Part shown: positions 1 through 11,395 of the stretch, piece by piece
Layout of the letters: each line of letters opens with the position of its first letter
Position numbering within the stretch: the stretch's first letter is position 1
Source of the DNA: Platycnemis pennipes
Lineage: Eukaryota > Arthropoda > Insecta > Odonata > Platycnemididae
DNA: 64,000 nucleotides
Reading direction: 5' to 3'
NCBI GenBank assembly: GCA_933228895.1
Contig: OW121854.1
Span: 8,683,131 to 8,747,130, forward strand
The notes under the pieces: generated by a model
Database searches by the model: none
The model's input: the letters and a program-made list of their open reading frames with translations, nothing else
Told to the model about the DNA's origin: nothing
Program-made: the position numbers and the translations under genes

Positions 1-555
1 TGAAGTCGTAAAACCATTTTGACACTCAGAAAAACTCATCCCTAAATGATGTTCCAACAATGGAGTTATTTTTTAAGAAGGCGAATATATAAAAATGCTA
101 ATCAGAATTGTATTCACAAAAACACGCACAACAAACATTCAAAAATTCTAACCTCAGATTGAAAAATATTCGATAAAACATCCCCGAAATTAAACCAGAA
201 ATGAAATGTATCAACATTTACATGAAAACAAGAGATAGCAAGACAACCTGCGTGATGCAACTGCAATGCAGCATGCAACAGATCAGATATGGTGATTTCT
301 CCAGTAGGATTGAATGTACAATAAGGAGAAATTAGCATATCAGCCACTGCGTGACAATGAACTCAGAACAGGGGTGGTTGGGAACGATTAAAGCCCACTA
401 ACCCTGTACAAAACATTGTGTTTTGCACGGAGGCCTCTTTATGTGTATTTAAACATAAATAACTATGAAATCGGGAACAAATTCAATCCCATCGGCGTCT
501 TCTACTCTTCGTAAGAATAATGGCGCTGTGAATTTATTCTCAGATCGTAATTTAG
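1..555. other. No recognisable gene
   Basis: AT-rich DNA with only short open frames and no convincing motifs or splice pairs. I see nothing I can name before the LINE remnant that starts near 560. Confidence 0.5.
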
Positions 556-559
556 AGTA

Positions 560-705
560 GAGATTAAATCTATTTCAGTCATTTAAAACGGACAGCTTGA
601 CTGAAGACGTAACATACATATATCAAAAAACCATGCGTCTTGTGCTAGATTCGACCAGATAAATAAGATTAAGGGCGACATATTGTCGGACCGATTGATT
701 TATTT
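560..705 (+). repeat. Remnant of a CR1/Jockey-like LINE, distal ORF end
   Basis: This stretch matches the distal coding part of the LINE copy at 44.36-44.88 kb. Both carry an AGATTAAATCTATT-like block. Further on, both share TTCGACCAGATAAATAAGAT, which is followed by the remains of an IDCRTDR-type motif. It is heavily decayed and has no usable frame. The same motif ends the LINE reading frame at 61.2 kb, which identifies the family and the plus orientation. Confidence 0.6.
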
Positions 706-2020
706 GAAGTATGAGGAAGTGCACCAAATTGAATGCGTGGAAAATCCTCGATGGCTTAGCTATGCCAAGTTAATTTATTACGGCATTATGAATCCTGAAC
801 TTGAATCTTTGATACTGAAAGAAAGTTGAAAACACTTTTAACTTGCTTTTAATTATTGAACTTGGTCTGTTTGGAATGCTAAGAGCTTGGTTGAAAGTTC
901 CTGGCACTGGCGCCCAAACCCAATTTTGGCCTGGACAATCTTATTTTGATAAATTTCAGTCAAAATGAGGTTTCATTGAGAAAAAGGCATTCTCTTCCGC
1001 GACTTCTATCGAACCACTAGTCATCTCTTCAATTCTTTACCTTCTTCTTTGTGTCGTATCGAAGTGCCAGGAGCTATCAACCGAAATACCTCGTGAAAAA
1101 AAATTCCTAAACATTCCTGAAGTTTTATAACAATGACAAGTCAAGGCACTTACGTTAGTTTCTATCATATCGGAAAAACTGAATATATTAGGCATTTAAT
1201 TATTTTTTAGTTATAACATTACCCCGACGGGATTCAATAATGACTGCCCAAGTCGTACACAACATGTGAAACACTCCCAATATACTAGGAATATCAATTT
1301 CTTCCAAAGATACAAGTAAATTACTCAAACTAATCAGTCATACAGATGACCAAGTTTCTTGCACTCACAGATGAAAATGGTATCTATTCCGAAATGGAAA
1401 TATAAACATGTACGTGTATGCTGCTTATGAAACATGACGCGGAAAAACTCACATTTGAACACATTATATTCACCAAGAAGGACACAGCTATTTGCAGTTA
1501 GATACTGGGGTTCTAAAATTTTATCTCCATTTACATTATATTTTTCACGAATAACGAAGTATCGAATAATTCCAGCAACTTTTTCGAGCAAACTAGAGTG
1601 ATGATAACGATTTCACTAGTAAATTTAGTCGAAGATATGCACCGTATCCCAGTAAGTCGGCTATTAAAATTGAATGATAATAATTTACAAGCGTGCAAAT
1701 TCACCGCTATTCACTAAAATTGCTGCCTCGCTCAAAACCTCGGAAAACACCGAGAAACAGGGAATCCATTGAAAAGAATTCAGTGTGCGATAGAATTGTA
1801 TCTCAGGAATAAGAAGATCATGGCAGAAAATGCAAATCTTCTAGAAATTGCTGGATAATCTGAAATATCATATAGTAGGTGAAAACAGATAAAGATATTT
1901 ATATAATGTCATTAATAACCAAAAACCCCTTTGCCTCAACGTAATTACTAACCAAATAGCTTCATATTAATATTATTATCTCACGTATTTACATGTAGTA
2001 GTCTTCTTACATGTCAATAG
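706..2020. other. No recognisable gene
   Basis: Low-complexity AT-rich DNA. A minus-strand open frame of 85 codons (1,334-1,591) has no family motif that I recognise. It has a possible donor at its end but no clear acceptor, so I do not call it a gene. Confidence 0.4.
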
Positions 2021-2021
2021 T

Positions 2022-2098
2022 GCATGTTTGGTGATCTTCACCCCCTGCCACACACCATCGCGGTGGTCCGCAGGGATATAGCGTAGATGTAGGTCAAA
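2022..2098 (+). repeat. LINE 3' tail with hairpin
   Basis: This is a copy of the short conserved tail that also ends the LINEs at 45.0 and 61.6 kb. A GCATGTTTGGTGAT block comes first. A hairpin follows, in which CCCTGCCACACACC pairs loosely with GGTGGTCCGCAGGG. It ends with a GTAGATGTAG-type short repeat in place of a poly-A tail. Plus orientation. Confidence 0.7.
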
Positions 2099-2987
2099 TA
2101 TTTAAGACGAAATGAATCCAAAAAGTCGTGATTTAAGGATGAATAGTGACCGAGAGATATTAATACCCCTAAAAATGAATTAAAATCAAATTATTTAAGG
2201 CATGAACGCAAAAGGTGAAGATTATTCACGAAGAAATCAAGTGAATAATAAATAGTACCCGTCCTCTATCAGCAATCAAAACATAAGGTTTCAGCTTCCG
2301 GAGTACATCCACGTACGGAGGCGTGGATTGCAAGTGCATTATCAATATGAAAAAAATAATTTTTGAAATACTCTGAAAAAATATCATAAAAATGTAGCTC
2401 AAATGTCAGCTATTGACTCAAAATTCGAAAATTAACGTCGTGAACCTTGGATCATTTTAAATTATCAAGGAATAAAGTTACCTATAACACACAATACCTA
2501 CTTTCTCCCGTAACATGCGGGGTGAGAATTGATTGGACAATGGACATGGGCTTATAAATGGAGATTCACTACGAGTTCAATGCAATAGATGTTAATTATT
2601 TAAGAAATCAGATTGCGAAACTGAAATTATCCACAAAAATCAAATTAATTCCAAGAAGGTAGAAAGTGAAGATACGCGACTGCACTTTCGACTTTATTTT
2701 ATTCATAGCAATCGTTTAATCACGATATTAAGTTAATTTCAAACAGAACGAAAGGGAAATAGATTTCTCGAATAACGCGTGGAGATGCAGCAAGAACAGT
2801 CAAGGATCGTCCGGGAAAATTCTAGGAATCGAAACAATCTTTTGAGATTTTTGGCGGGAAGTCACGGTTTAAGAAAAAACAAACTGGCATCGACCAGAAG
2901 TAAAAGAATCACAAAAAGGCGCGAAAAACATTAGGTGAAAATTAAATCACTTGTCAATGAAAAACCTTAGCAACTAAGCGGACTTAC

Positions 2988-3113
2988 CATCAACCCACGG
3001 AAGACCGTTTCTCACAGACAGTCTCTCGAATTCCCAGTTGTCCTTAATAAAGTCCCACGTGATCGATGACGAAGATCCCGTTTTACGTCGCAGGCAACTC
3101 GAATAACTCATTC
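2988..3113 (-). CDS. Possible internal exon of an unidentified gene
   Basis: On the minus strand a polypyrimidine-TTTTACAG acceptor is followed by 126 bp that are open in one frame, then a strong donor (G|GTAAGTCC). The frame encodes about 41 residues. It starts at a Met two bases inside the exon and includes a segment reading TWDFIKDNWEFERL. The WDF-K-NW pattern recalls the C-terminal helical domain of M1 aminopeptidases, but the match is short and I would not name the gene on it. Two further minus-strand donors lie upstream at 4,027 and 4,917, which could belong to the same transcript. No continuation is identified at lower coordinates. Confidence 0.4.
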
Positions 3114-4026
3114 CTGTAAAACAATTCAAACCATTAACAGACGGAACCACAAATTTTGCTGCACTGCTACTGTAATTAACCATCAATCTATGGAAAAAGA
3201 ATTATTCATGACATATGCAGGAGTTAATTACTAAGTAAAGCAAGAATTTAAAATGTAGTCAAGTACATGGTATATGTATCTCGGAATATATCTCTACTCT
3301 TCGTGCATCTAGACAAATAAGTTTCTAATTGTTTCGGATTTCCCTTTTAAGGTAACTGCAAACTCGATGAACGTTAATAAGGTTGTTCACTAGAATCATC
3401 TTACTAATAGCCCTAGAAAGAATATAATCTTACAGTAAAAATGAATCCACTCCTATCTTTAAGATCTCCTAGTCTTTTAACTGTTGAAGCGTGTAGTTAC
3501 ACCGTTTAACAACATCAGAGTATCGTAAATGTAGTTCTAGGGCTTAGTTCTCCACTCAAAAATAACGGCGTTAATGGTCAATTAAAAAGTTAAGTAACTT
3601 CGAGTGGATTAACCTAAACACATTTTTCCATAGTATTGGTCAACGAGTAGCAGTTTTTGTTGGAACCGGTCTCATAACGATCGATTGGAAGGTGAATGTC
3701 TTTTAAAAAGGAGCAGGCCCACAAGAGGGTAATACAACATAAACCATGATTTACGAAATTACTTGTTCGAGAAACGAAAAAATCCATGTATGTTAAATTG
3801 ATGTTTGCAATATGTTCTCAACAACATACGAGTATGGGAAATGAGCACACGTGAATTCCACACGATTAAGCTGATGGTATATCTCTCGGAATATCTCACT
3901 ATTCTTCGTACACCAAGAAAAATAAGTCACGAATTTCCCTTTCAAAAATAACTGCAAACTCAATGAACGTTAATAATGGAAACTGACTTAAAGTACAAGT
4001 TTCTCAAATTGGGGCTGAAAACTCAC

Positions 4027-4110
4027 CTGGCCTTCTATAACCGCGTCCAGACGAATACTGAAGACCTGATCACGGGATTGAACGTCACGGTCTGGCGTGA
4101 CGTCACCGAG
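4027..4110 (-). CDS. Possible exon, upstream boundary unclear
   Basis: A good donor (CAG|GTGAGT) ends a stretch that is open in one frame on the minus strand (GDVTPDRDVQ...AVIEGQ). I see no AG acceptor close by on the upstream side. A CRE-like GTGACGTCACG lies inside the open part, so this may be a transcribed leader and not an internal exon. The upstream limit given is a guess. Product not recognised. Confidence 0.25.
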
Positions 4111-4916
4111 ACCGCACCAATCACCAAAGTGCAATGTGGAATTCGTCGTGATTAATAATTTCGAAAACTTTTAACTATGTTCGCAATTTAAATATTCTTT
4201 TGCTTATATTATTGCTGGATATGCATTTTGGATATTAATAATTGCCTATAATGGCAACAAGATTCGTTTTCCGAAAATAGTTTACTAAAATATAATTAAG
4301 AGCGCCACCTGCTACTACGTCCATTAACTACTCGTTTTGGCGGGAAAAAGTGATAAAATACCCAATAGACCTTGTAATCCTCAAGTTTCTGAAAAACGTC
4401 CTATAATGAAATATTAAAAAAAAAGACATTGTTTTCAAACAAATATTACTCCATTATGCAACGTGCAGGGGTTTTATTTCGGGTGTACCAACACATAGTT
4501 GAATGACATCTGATACTAATTTCAATTTTGCATTGATAGAATTATTGCAATCATTGAAATAGTTACATAAAAATTATTTTCAGATTAACATGCCCATCGA
4601 CGTTCGAATAGTAAGTCCATGTTCCTCTACTATAGTTAGTAATCAAATGAAAGAAACTCTTCAATGAAACCACTGGAAACCACTGCCAACCGCCCTTCTA
4701 GTTGCTTTCTGGATATAATAGGATTTAGGATCTGGATATGGCGTATACCCCTTGAATTCCAACAAAGATTAGCAGTTGCTAATTGTAACCTTCCTACTGC
4801 AACAACAACGAAATTCGTAGGCATCGTTCGCAGAATACTTCAGTAACCCAAATCACATTTGGACGTGGGTAATTACATAAACATGGGAAATGGAAGCAAA
4901 CCATGCAATGGCTTAC

Positions 4917-4972
4917 CTTTACGGGAACACCAAGACCTGTGTACCGTCATTACAGCTAGGGTAGTAGATCCA
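4917..4972 (-). CDS. Possible short exon
   Basis: This is a 56-bp minus-strand segment between a TTCGTTGCAG acceptor and a G|GTAAGC donor. One frame is open and contains an ATG (MTVHRSWCSRK). It could be a short leader or first coding exon of the gene suggested by the segments at 2,988-4,110. The evidence is only the paired splice sites and the open frame. Confidence 0.25.
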
Positions 4973-5389
4973 CTGCAACGAATTTCAGTTAATTCTTTTC
5001 AGCAAGGCACATAACCACGACGCACGACACGTAATAACTTGGTCAGTCAACCAAAGGTTCATACAACTGAAGCACTACTATTCATATATCACTTGCGAGG
5101 TTATGTTGGAGGATGAAACACTGCTCGGTACTTGAGAAACACTCACAAATTACGCCGGATAACGTCTTGTTATGCATTAACATCTTGAGGAGTGTCGATT
5201 TACTAACAGGCTTCTTTGGAGTCAGGATTTAGTGAGAGACATAATATTCACGGGAATAATTCACGTTCACGATACTTCTCATCATGATACATCGCCAATC
5301 TTAGACTTTCTCACTCACTGAAACACTAGCGGACACTTCTTGCAAAAGACTTATACGAAAATCAGCTTCTTATTATATGACGGAATGGC

Positions 5390-5660
5390 CTCAAAGCATT
5401 CTCGCAAGGATTCCACACCGCTGATCAGCTGTTCGGAATTGTGTTGTTGCGTCGAACGAAGAAAACAAGGAACTAAGACGAAGATTTGCTTCGTTCTTGA
5501 ACTTGGAAGGTCGTGGGTTTCGCAATCGCTGAAATGACTCCTCCTCGCTTTCGCTCTCATGGCCGAGAGAGAAGCACTTCAGAACAAAACGAGGCATGGA
5601 ATTGAATGCCCTAAAGGCAGACCTCGTCGGAAATATTTCAGTCGACATCAATGGAACCGT
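5390..5660 (-). promoter_or_regulatory. CpG-richer stretch, possible promoter or leader
   Basis: CpG density is visibly higher here than in the surrounding AT-rich DNA, and frames are open on both strands. It lies upstream (minus-strand sense) of the possible exons at 2,988-4,972, so it could be the head of that gene. No TATA box or initiator is convincing. Confidence 0.2.
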
Positions 5661-5667
5661 CGAATTG

Positions 5668-5790
5668 AGCGAAATGCAATGAGTACGTAATGAATGTATT
5701 GACTGCAATGTAATGAGTATAATTGGTGAAGCGCAATTACACTATTGAATGAAATGTAATTACTGATATGTAATAAGTTTAATGAGTGAA
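5668..5790. repeat. Degenerate AATGTAATGAGT short tandem repeat
   Basis: Words such as AATGAGTA, AATGTAATGAGTAT and AATGTAATTACT recur about every 15-35 bp. It is too degenerate for a clean period and is probably an old minisatellite. Confidence 0.35.
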
Positions 5791-5990
5791 ATTTAAGCCT
5801 ATATTACCTACTTACATGGCACATACGAATACCAATAGCCGATCGCGGGATCACCAGACGGGTAGTAATTTTTTGTACGGGGAATTTAAGCTAACTCAAC
5901 TAACAGCATGTTTTTGCATTCTTGCTTTGTTTTTTTAAATCTTTTTTTAAATTGTGAAGTTAGGTAGAATATAATTACTAATTTTTTTTA

Positions 5991-6165
5991 TTCATGACAT
6001 TTAATGCATGTTTGGTGTTGATTCACACCCATCCGCACACCTTTATGGTGGCTTGCAGGCAATTATGTAGATGTACTTAATTTACACATTACCCCGCAAG
6101 CCACTACTAGGGTGTGTATCAAGGGATACACCAACACTTAAAATCAAATCAAAATTTAAATTTAC
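5991..6165. repeat. Inverted pair of LINE 3' tails
   Basis: A plus-oriented tail (GCATGTTTGGTGTTGATT, then CACACC...GGTGGCTTGCAGG and an ATGTAGATGT end) is followed about 25 bp later by a minus-oriented one (CCCCGCAAGCCACT...GGTGTGT...ACACCAACA). The pair forms a fold-back, consistent with two tails abutting head to head or with one insertion into another. Confidence 0.6.
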
Positions 6166-6827
6166 ACTTACTTGTCATGCAAGCATGCAAAAATAGCAGT
6201 CCGTGCAGGCACTACCTACAATAATCTGATGTTTGCTATGCTGTGATGTATAATTACTTTGCGTTAAATGTTAGATATTGTCACGAGAATCGTCTAACTA
6301 AATTGATAATCCACACCAATCATTGTAATAATTATTGATGAGTCATGAACTTATATAACTGAGGTAACTAATTCATTATAATTCTCTAGAAAATGCGTAA
6401 GAAAGTAATGTCGAAACATGAACGACACACTATACTTCCGAATCAAAATATACAGCACCTTTTCTAATTTCCTAATGTATCTTCGCTTTAATCCATTACT
6501 GTCCCAAATATTATTTGGTTGCTCTAGCTGGTTGGTTTAAATATTTCAACTATAATGATAGGGTAAAGGCTGACTCAGGAACTATCCTACTCCATTTCTC
6601 AAATTGATTCCTTGTAACTTGGGTGGTGTTAAAGATTCAGGCATCCACACACTGCGTAAGGACCCTCATTTCGATGGGTTCCCAAATTACCAGCAACTAA
6701 TAGGTAAATTGCTGTTACAATAATTATCGATATATCATACACTTCTTAAGCAGCATTAATTAATTTATTATTCTTTTCTAGAGCATACTGTTGAAAAAAT
6801 TGTTGGAAATGTTGAAAGATGAATATG

Positions 6828-8690
6828 TTAACCCATTACTGCCCAGCGTATGATATATCATACTCAAAACAATGTCACAATAATATTCCTCTCCTTTGTC
6901 TGGGGTGCACAAATTTCGTTTGTCTATATTGTTTTTGGGTTCCAGACAGTCAGGGGTATAAGGGAAGTGCATCTTTCTTTCTTTTTCATAGCCCTTCTGC
7001 CTCTTGGCCGCCACAGAAGTCAGTTAATGTTTTCAGAGCAGAGGAAATGGAACGGAGGTAAGTTCATCCAAATGCTTTTACCCGTTTTTCATCACTAACA
7101 TTTCATTCTTTGTTTTTTCCTAGTACTGAATATTTAAACTATGATATTTACTACTCGTCATTTGTTATCGTGTCAAGTTTTGGCCACGGTTGATGAATAT
7201 TGATTGACGTATGAAATATCATACGCTGGGCATTCGGAGGTCTAAAATACCCTTTTTTCAGGTTCAACCCAGATACGGAAGGATAGGTAATTATGAACAT
7301 TTTAGAGACTTTAGAGGACGACGAATACCTCACTACATGCATTGAATCAGCAGACGAGCTGGAGTTGGTTATATCTGCTGTTACAGATGGTGTTGACAGT
7401 GACCAAGATGATGTAGTAAGTGACTGTAAAGGCAATGTAGCTACCATCAGACACCTAGGAAAGGGAGTTCTTCGACAAGCCCAAAAATGGTCTATTCAGT
7501 GGCTAACAAGGAAAAAGTGACAACATGGATAAACAAAACTTTAGACAAATCACTTAAATTCCCTCGGAGTGACGTTAGAGAGCCCAAGTGCATCGAAGAG
7601 TGGCGTAATTAAACCTATGGCTCTACTGATATCTTTCGGTTAATTTTTGATGAAGAAATGATTTCAAAAGTATGCAAAGAAACAATGACCAATGCCATGC
7701 AGAAGGGCCACAACGTACACTGTTCCCCTGACGATATTGAAAAATATTTAGGTATTCTTTTGCTCCGTGGGTACAGCCCCAAATCGCACAGGCGCATGTA
7801 CTGGTAAATCCGTGCTGATACTCACATTGCCCTCGTTTCTTCTTGTATGCAAAGAAATAGATTTGGGCAGATTCACAGATTTTTTCACCTAAATGACAAA
7901 TCAAGTTATGACTGCAGTGACAAACTTTACTAAGTACGCCCGATTATAGAGCACCTAAACAAAAAGTTTCAAGATCTTGCTACTCCATTTGGCGACGTTT
8001 TCCCTTGATGAAGCAATGGAGCCCTATTATGGTCATCAATTTGCAAAGCAGTTCTTACGCTGGAAGCCCATACATTACGGGTTCAAGATTTGGTGCCTCA
8101 AAATGTCGAAGGGATATCTCCAAAAAATTTAACCGTACATATATGGGAGCTACTGGATTGCAAGACTCAGGCACAACACTCGGCTCGTCGGTGGTGGAGA
8201 GAATGTGCAAATGATTTCTCCCAGATCAAAGCACAGTCTTCGTAGACAATTACTTCAACTCTTTGAAACTACTGTAACCCTTGTCCAATAAAGGTCTTAA
8301 ATGTGTTGGAACCATTAGATCAGACCGCATAGAAAATGCTCCACTACATGATTTGAAGAAAGAAACTAGGGGTCCTTTCATGCCATACAATATGAGGCAA
8401 ATCAATTAACATTTATCAGATGAAGCGACAATAATGAAGTCACTGTGGCAACAAATATAATGCGAGAGGAAGTTCTAGAAGAAGGGCAGTGCCGTTGGTG
8501 GGACAGAAAGGGAAAACAATTCAAATCAGTGCCTCAACCTACTTTTAACCAGGAGTAGGTAAAATACACATATGGGAGGAGTAGACCTTTTTGATAAGCT
8601 GAGGGCAGCACATCGAATAAGAAGCAAAAAATGGTACTGGGCTCAATTCTGCCTGGATGCTGCCGTCTGAATGGATGGCATTTTTGCTCT
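6828..8690 (+). mobile_element. Decayed piggyBac-type transposon
   Basis: The left end is TTAA (6,828-6,831), the piggyBac target sequence. It is followed by CCCATTACTGCCCAGCG and the palindrome GTATGATATATCATAC. The coding remains downstream (7,047-8,680) are piggyBac transposase-like. I cannot find the matching right terminus. Between 8,690 and 9,840 the sequence loses all resemblance, so the right end is probably deleted or too diverged. The end coordinate is the last recognisable coding sequence. Confidence 0.75.
7047..8680 (+). pseudogene. piggyBac transposase pseudogene with a 5' intron
   Basis: The likely start is the ATG at 7,047. A donor (GAG|GTAAGT, intron from 7,058) and a TTTTTTCAG acceptor (exon 2 from 7,262) join in phase, giving MERRFNPDTEG, then a TAG stop, then VIMNILETLEDDEYL in the same frame. 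An acidic N-terminus is usual for the family. Later motifs, in shifting frames, are FRLIFDEEMISKV, DIEKYLGILLLRGYSPK, HRFFHLND, DEAMEPYYGH (catalytic Asp region), TGLQDSGT, GSSVVERMC, TVFVDNYFNSL (catalytic Asp region) and MGGVDLFDKLRAAHR. Several frameshifts and stops disable it, for example near 7,480, 7,609 and 8,006. The cysteine-rich C-terminal domain was not found. The family assignment is confident; the copy is dead. Confidence 0.85.
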
Positions 8691-9840
8691 TCCTGTAGTT
8701 CACATTTAATGTTTTCCCCAACGCTCTTCCTCTGATTTGTCGGACAGTTCCTCTCTTAAGTTGTTTCCCACTGCTTTCTTAAATGCCAGCTGATGTTGAG
8801 CCTCCTCAGGTTTTTCTGCTTGCCATATGTTCTTCACTGCTTTCTTCAATTTCATGAATTTCAGACGGCATCATCATTAAATTATGACCACTGTCGATGT
8901 CTACACCCGGATGGATTTTGCAGTCCTTCACCTGATTCATGAATCACTAGACTTCACCTAATTATATCTGCCCTTTTAACTTGGAGAATACCGAAAATGA
9001 AGGTTTAGATTACCACGCAGGTTCTAAGTGCCTCTCATGCTGATGCAATCGAGCTGTGTGCGGAAATGGGAGTTCATGGCTTTCAGGGTGGTTCACCATT
9101 GTTTACATTTGTATGGTCATTTAACAGGTTATTCATTGTCCTCAACTCCTGAAATATTATCCAGCAAGGCTGAAAGAAGCCCAATAGACCATCAATTTTT
9201 AGCCAATAGAGCACCTGTTTGAAAAATTCATATGCCAACTTTATTTCACAAACCCATTTTCCAGCCAGTTTTAACTCATGAACGTTTGAACAGTCGTAGT
9301 TATCATCACATTGCGAAGTTTTATTGATGTGGTTCGGTAAGAATTGCTCAAGGTTCTAAAAAAAATTATTGCGGAGTCTGATGTCATAATGCATAGATAT
9401 TAACGTATGAGTTCAATTGAATGAGATTTCGACATTATGCGAACTGCCAAAGTTTGTAATCTTCATGTAAAAATCATTATCAGTTATTGTTCCAATATGT
9501 TGATGTCAAAAAGCCCGTTATAGTTAATAGTCAGCCACCTGTTCATGTTTTTGTATCCACAACAGTAAAAAAACAACGATTATCCTTTGTAAAAAACAGA
9601 GCGAAAGCGGTCGTAGTGTTCTGCAGAACCAATTCTGGGTTAATGTCTGATACGCACTGATATGCATGGTGTTTTTAATGATTGCGAGAGTTTTGAACCA
9701 CCACTGAAATGGATTCGTCAATAAACTCGTAATAATGGTGTATATTCGTTATTTAATCCATTATTTCTCGAACAAGATATGAGCGAATACTGAAATTAAC
9801 TCTATTAGTATCATATTTCTTCACAAAATTGACGCAGAAT
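8691..9840. other. No recognisable gene
   Basis: Non-coding sequence between the piggyBac and Penelope-like remnants. The open frames are short and unlike anything I know. Confidence 0.4.
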
Positions 9841-9844
9841 CTAT

Positions 9845-10312
9845 CCAATAAATGATCCCAAAGAAGATTCCAAAAAGTGCGGTATTTATGAAATCAAGTG
9901 CGATTGTGGAGCCAACTACATCGGCCAGACAGGGAGGAATTTCTCCACCCGTATCAGTGAGCACAAAAAGTGTTATGTCTCTGGTAACGAAACCTCGTTA
10001 TTCGCGGAGCACCTCATGGACGCGAAACACTCAAGTGACTTTAAATTCAACGTGCTCCACACTTCGGAAAAAGGAAAGAAATTGGACGCCATTGAGCAAG
10101 TGGAAATTATTCAAAGAAGGAACTGGAAGCAGAATCTTCGTGCAATTTCTTTCGTCCCCCTCCCCTCTCCATCACCTTCCCACGAGTCGTACACTCTTCA
10201 GAAGGGCTGCCGCAGCCCTAAGCACCGGACTCCACCCCCCCCCCCCCCCTCCACGCCCTCATACTACTTTGGAAGAATACACCAGGAACCCCAAGGAGCT
10301 AATCCTCCTTAA
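9845..10312 (+). pseudogene. Penelope-like retroelement, C-terminal GIY-YIG endonuclease fragment
   Basis: One frame stays open for about 155 codons. It contains a GIY-YIG nuclease: C-GIYEIKCDCG, then NYIGQTGRNFSTRISEHKK with the catalytic Arg, then ETSLFAEHLMDAKHSSDF with the conserved Glu, and finally a predicted helix ending in IIQRRNWKQNL. Penelope-like retroelements end in such a domain after their reverse transcriptase. No reverse transcriptase is visible upstream, so this is a 5'-truncated copy, as retrotransposition often leaves. A Pro-rich tail encoded partly by a poly-C tract follows and may be read-through into the 3' UTR. The nuclease would cut target DNA for integration in an intact element. 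The exact 5' junction is uncertain. Confidence 0.8.
10231..10250. repeat. Poly-C tract
   Basis: A run of about 17 C residues with one nearby T interruption, inside the Penelope-like element's tail. Likely to be length-variable. Confidence 0.8.
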
Positions 10313-10640
10313 CCCGAAGGAACCGACGCTCCGGGGGATGCCAACGCCCGGACCCCTCCACAGTGGACTTCACTTAGACTCTCCGTGCGGACTTTCCGTA
10401 GACCCTTAACGACCTGGGCCATCCCCAGCTCGCCATCATGCATGGTTTTACCCATTAACACCCACCACCTTTCACCCTTCTCTCAATTCCCTCTCAACCT
10501 TTCATTCCCCTCACTGCAATTGTGTATATATACATATGTCCGAGCTATAATTTTCACCTGATAATGATGTTGTACACCGAAACCGGTTGAGTAAAAAACC
10601 TTATTATTGTGGAAAATTGCCAGTCTTTTTCTTTTGTTGT
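10313..10640 (+). repeat. 3' untranslated tail of the Penelope-like element
   Basis: C-rich leader-like sequence leads to a conserved-looking segment, CCTGATAATGATG...ACACCGAAACCGGTTG (about 10,557-10,588), then an A/T-rich end. CTGA...GAAAC is the skeleton of the hammerhead ribozyme that Penelope-like elements often carry. Here the core reads CTGATAA where CTGATGA is expected, so activity is doubtful. Confidence 0.45.
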
Positions 10641-11159
10641 GATATTCCACCAAATCAAGCCTGAAACAACTACCTTTACTAGAATCGAAAATTTTTAGAT
10701 AGCATTAAGTTACTCCCAAATTAGTATCATTTTCAAATCAAATGTACATTTGACATGTGACACGTGTCACCTCAGAGCTTACGGTTGGACACATTGAATC
10801 CCTGGAGTCGTTAAAAGTTAATATGGGCCTTTGATTTTAAGTGTTTACCCTATCTGGATTTTTTCCAAATGAGCTGAAGGCTATAGCTTTTTTACTGCTT
10901 CACACCAAGCAGTACTTACCCATCTGTAGCTCTATGGGATGGGTAGGCTTGAGGTTAAATTAAACGCACTGTTAAGTCAGGCATTCTGTAGCGAAGCAGT
11001 AGTGGGGTTACCTTTAGTTTTTAAAGCATTTTTGCATGCTCTTCTTTGTTGAAAATTTATAACAATGCATTTGCACCTAGTCTTCTCAAAAACATGAAAT
11101 TAGAAAAATAACATGTCAGGGTGACTAATATTTTTTACCTCTGATGTAGGGTAAAATCC

Positions 11160-11395
11160 ACATAGCTTAGCCAGTTGGAATCCATCGTGATTTCACCAGT
11201 GTACAAGCATAAATCTAGCTGGATTAATACAGTTTAAAACTATGATTTTTACATGATTCAAGCTGGATATCAGGTTGGATTCCAACTGGAATCCAGCTGG
11301 ATTTCGAGCCAATATTCCAGTCTGTCTCAACCAGCTGGATTCATCCAGCCGAAATCAAGGCCAGATTTCAGGTGATTTGCTATCTGGGATAATGT
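11160..11395. repeat. Cluster of CAGCTGGATT-type words
   Basis: Variants of CCAGCTGGATT, AGCTGGATA, GGTTGGATTCC and AACTGGAATCC recur in both orientations across about 230 bp. Several contain the E-box-like palindrome CAGCTG. It could be a degenerate minisatellite or a transposon terminus. No coding function is evident. Confidence 0.4.

Noticed and set aside
5391..5708. A 105-codon minus-strand frame as a gene
   Set aside because: No motif, overlapping open frames on both strands and a CpG-rich composition suggest leader or promoter DNA.
10016..10312. Separate proline-rich gene after the GIY-YIG domain
   Set aside because: It is in the same frame as the nuclease and the proline run comes from a poly-C tract, so it is the tail of the Penelope-like fragment.
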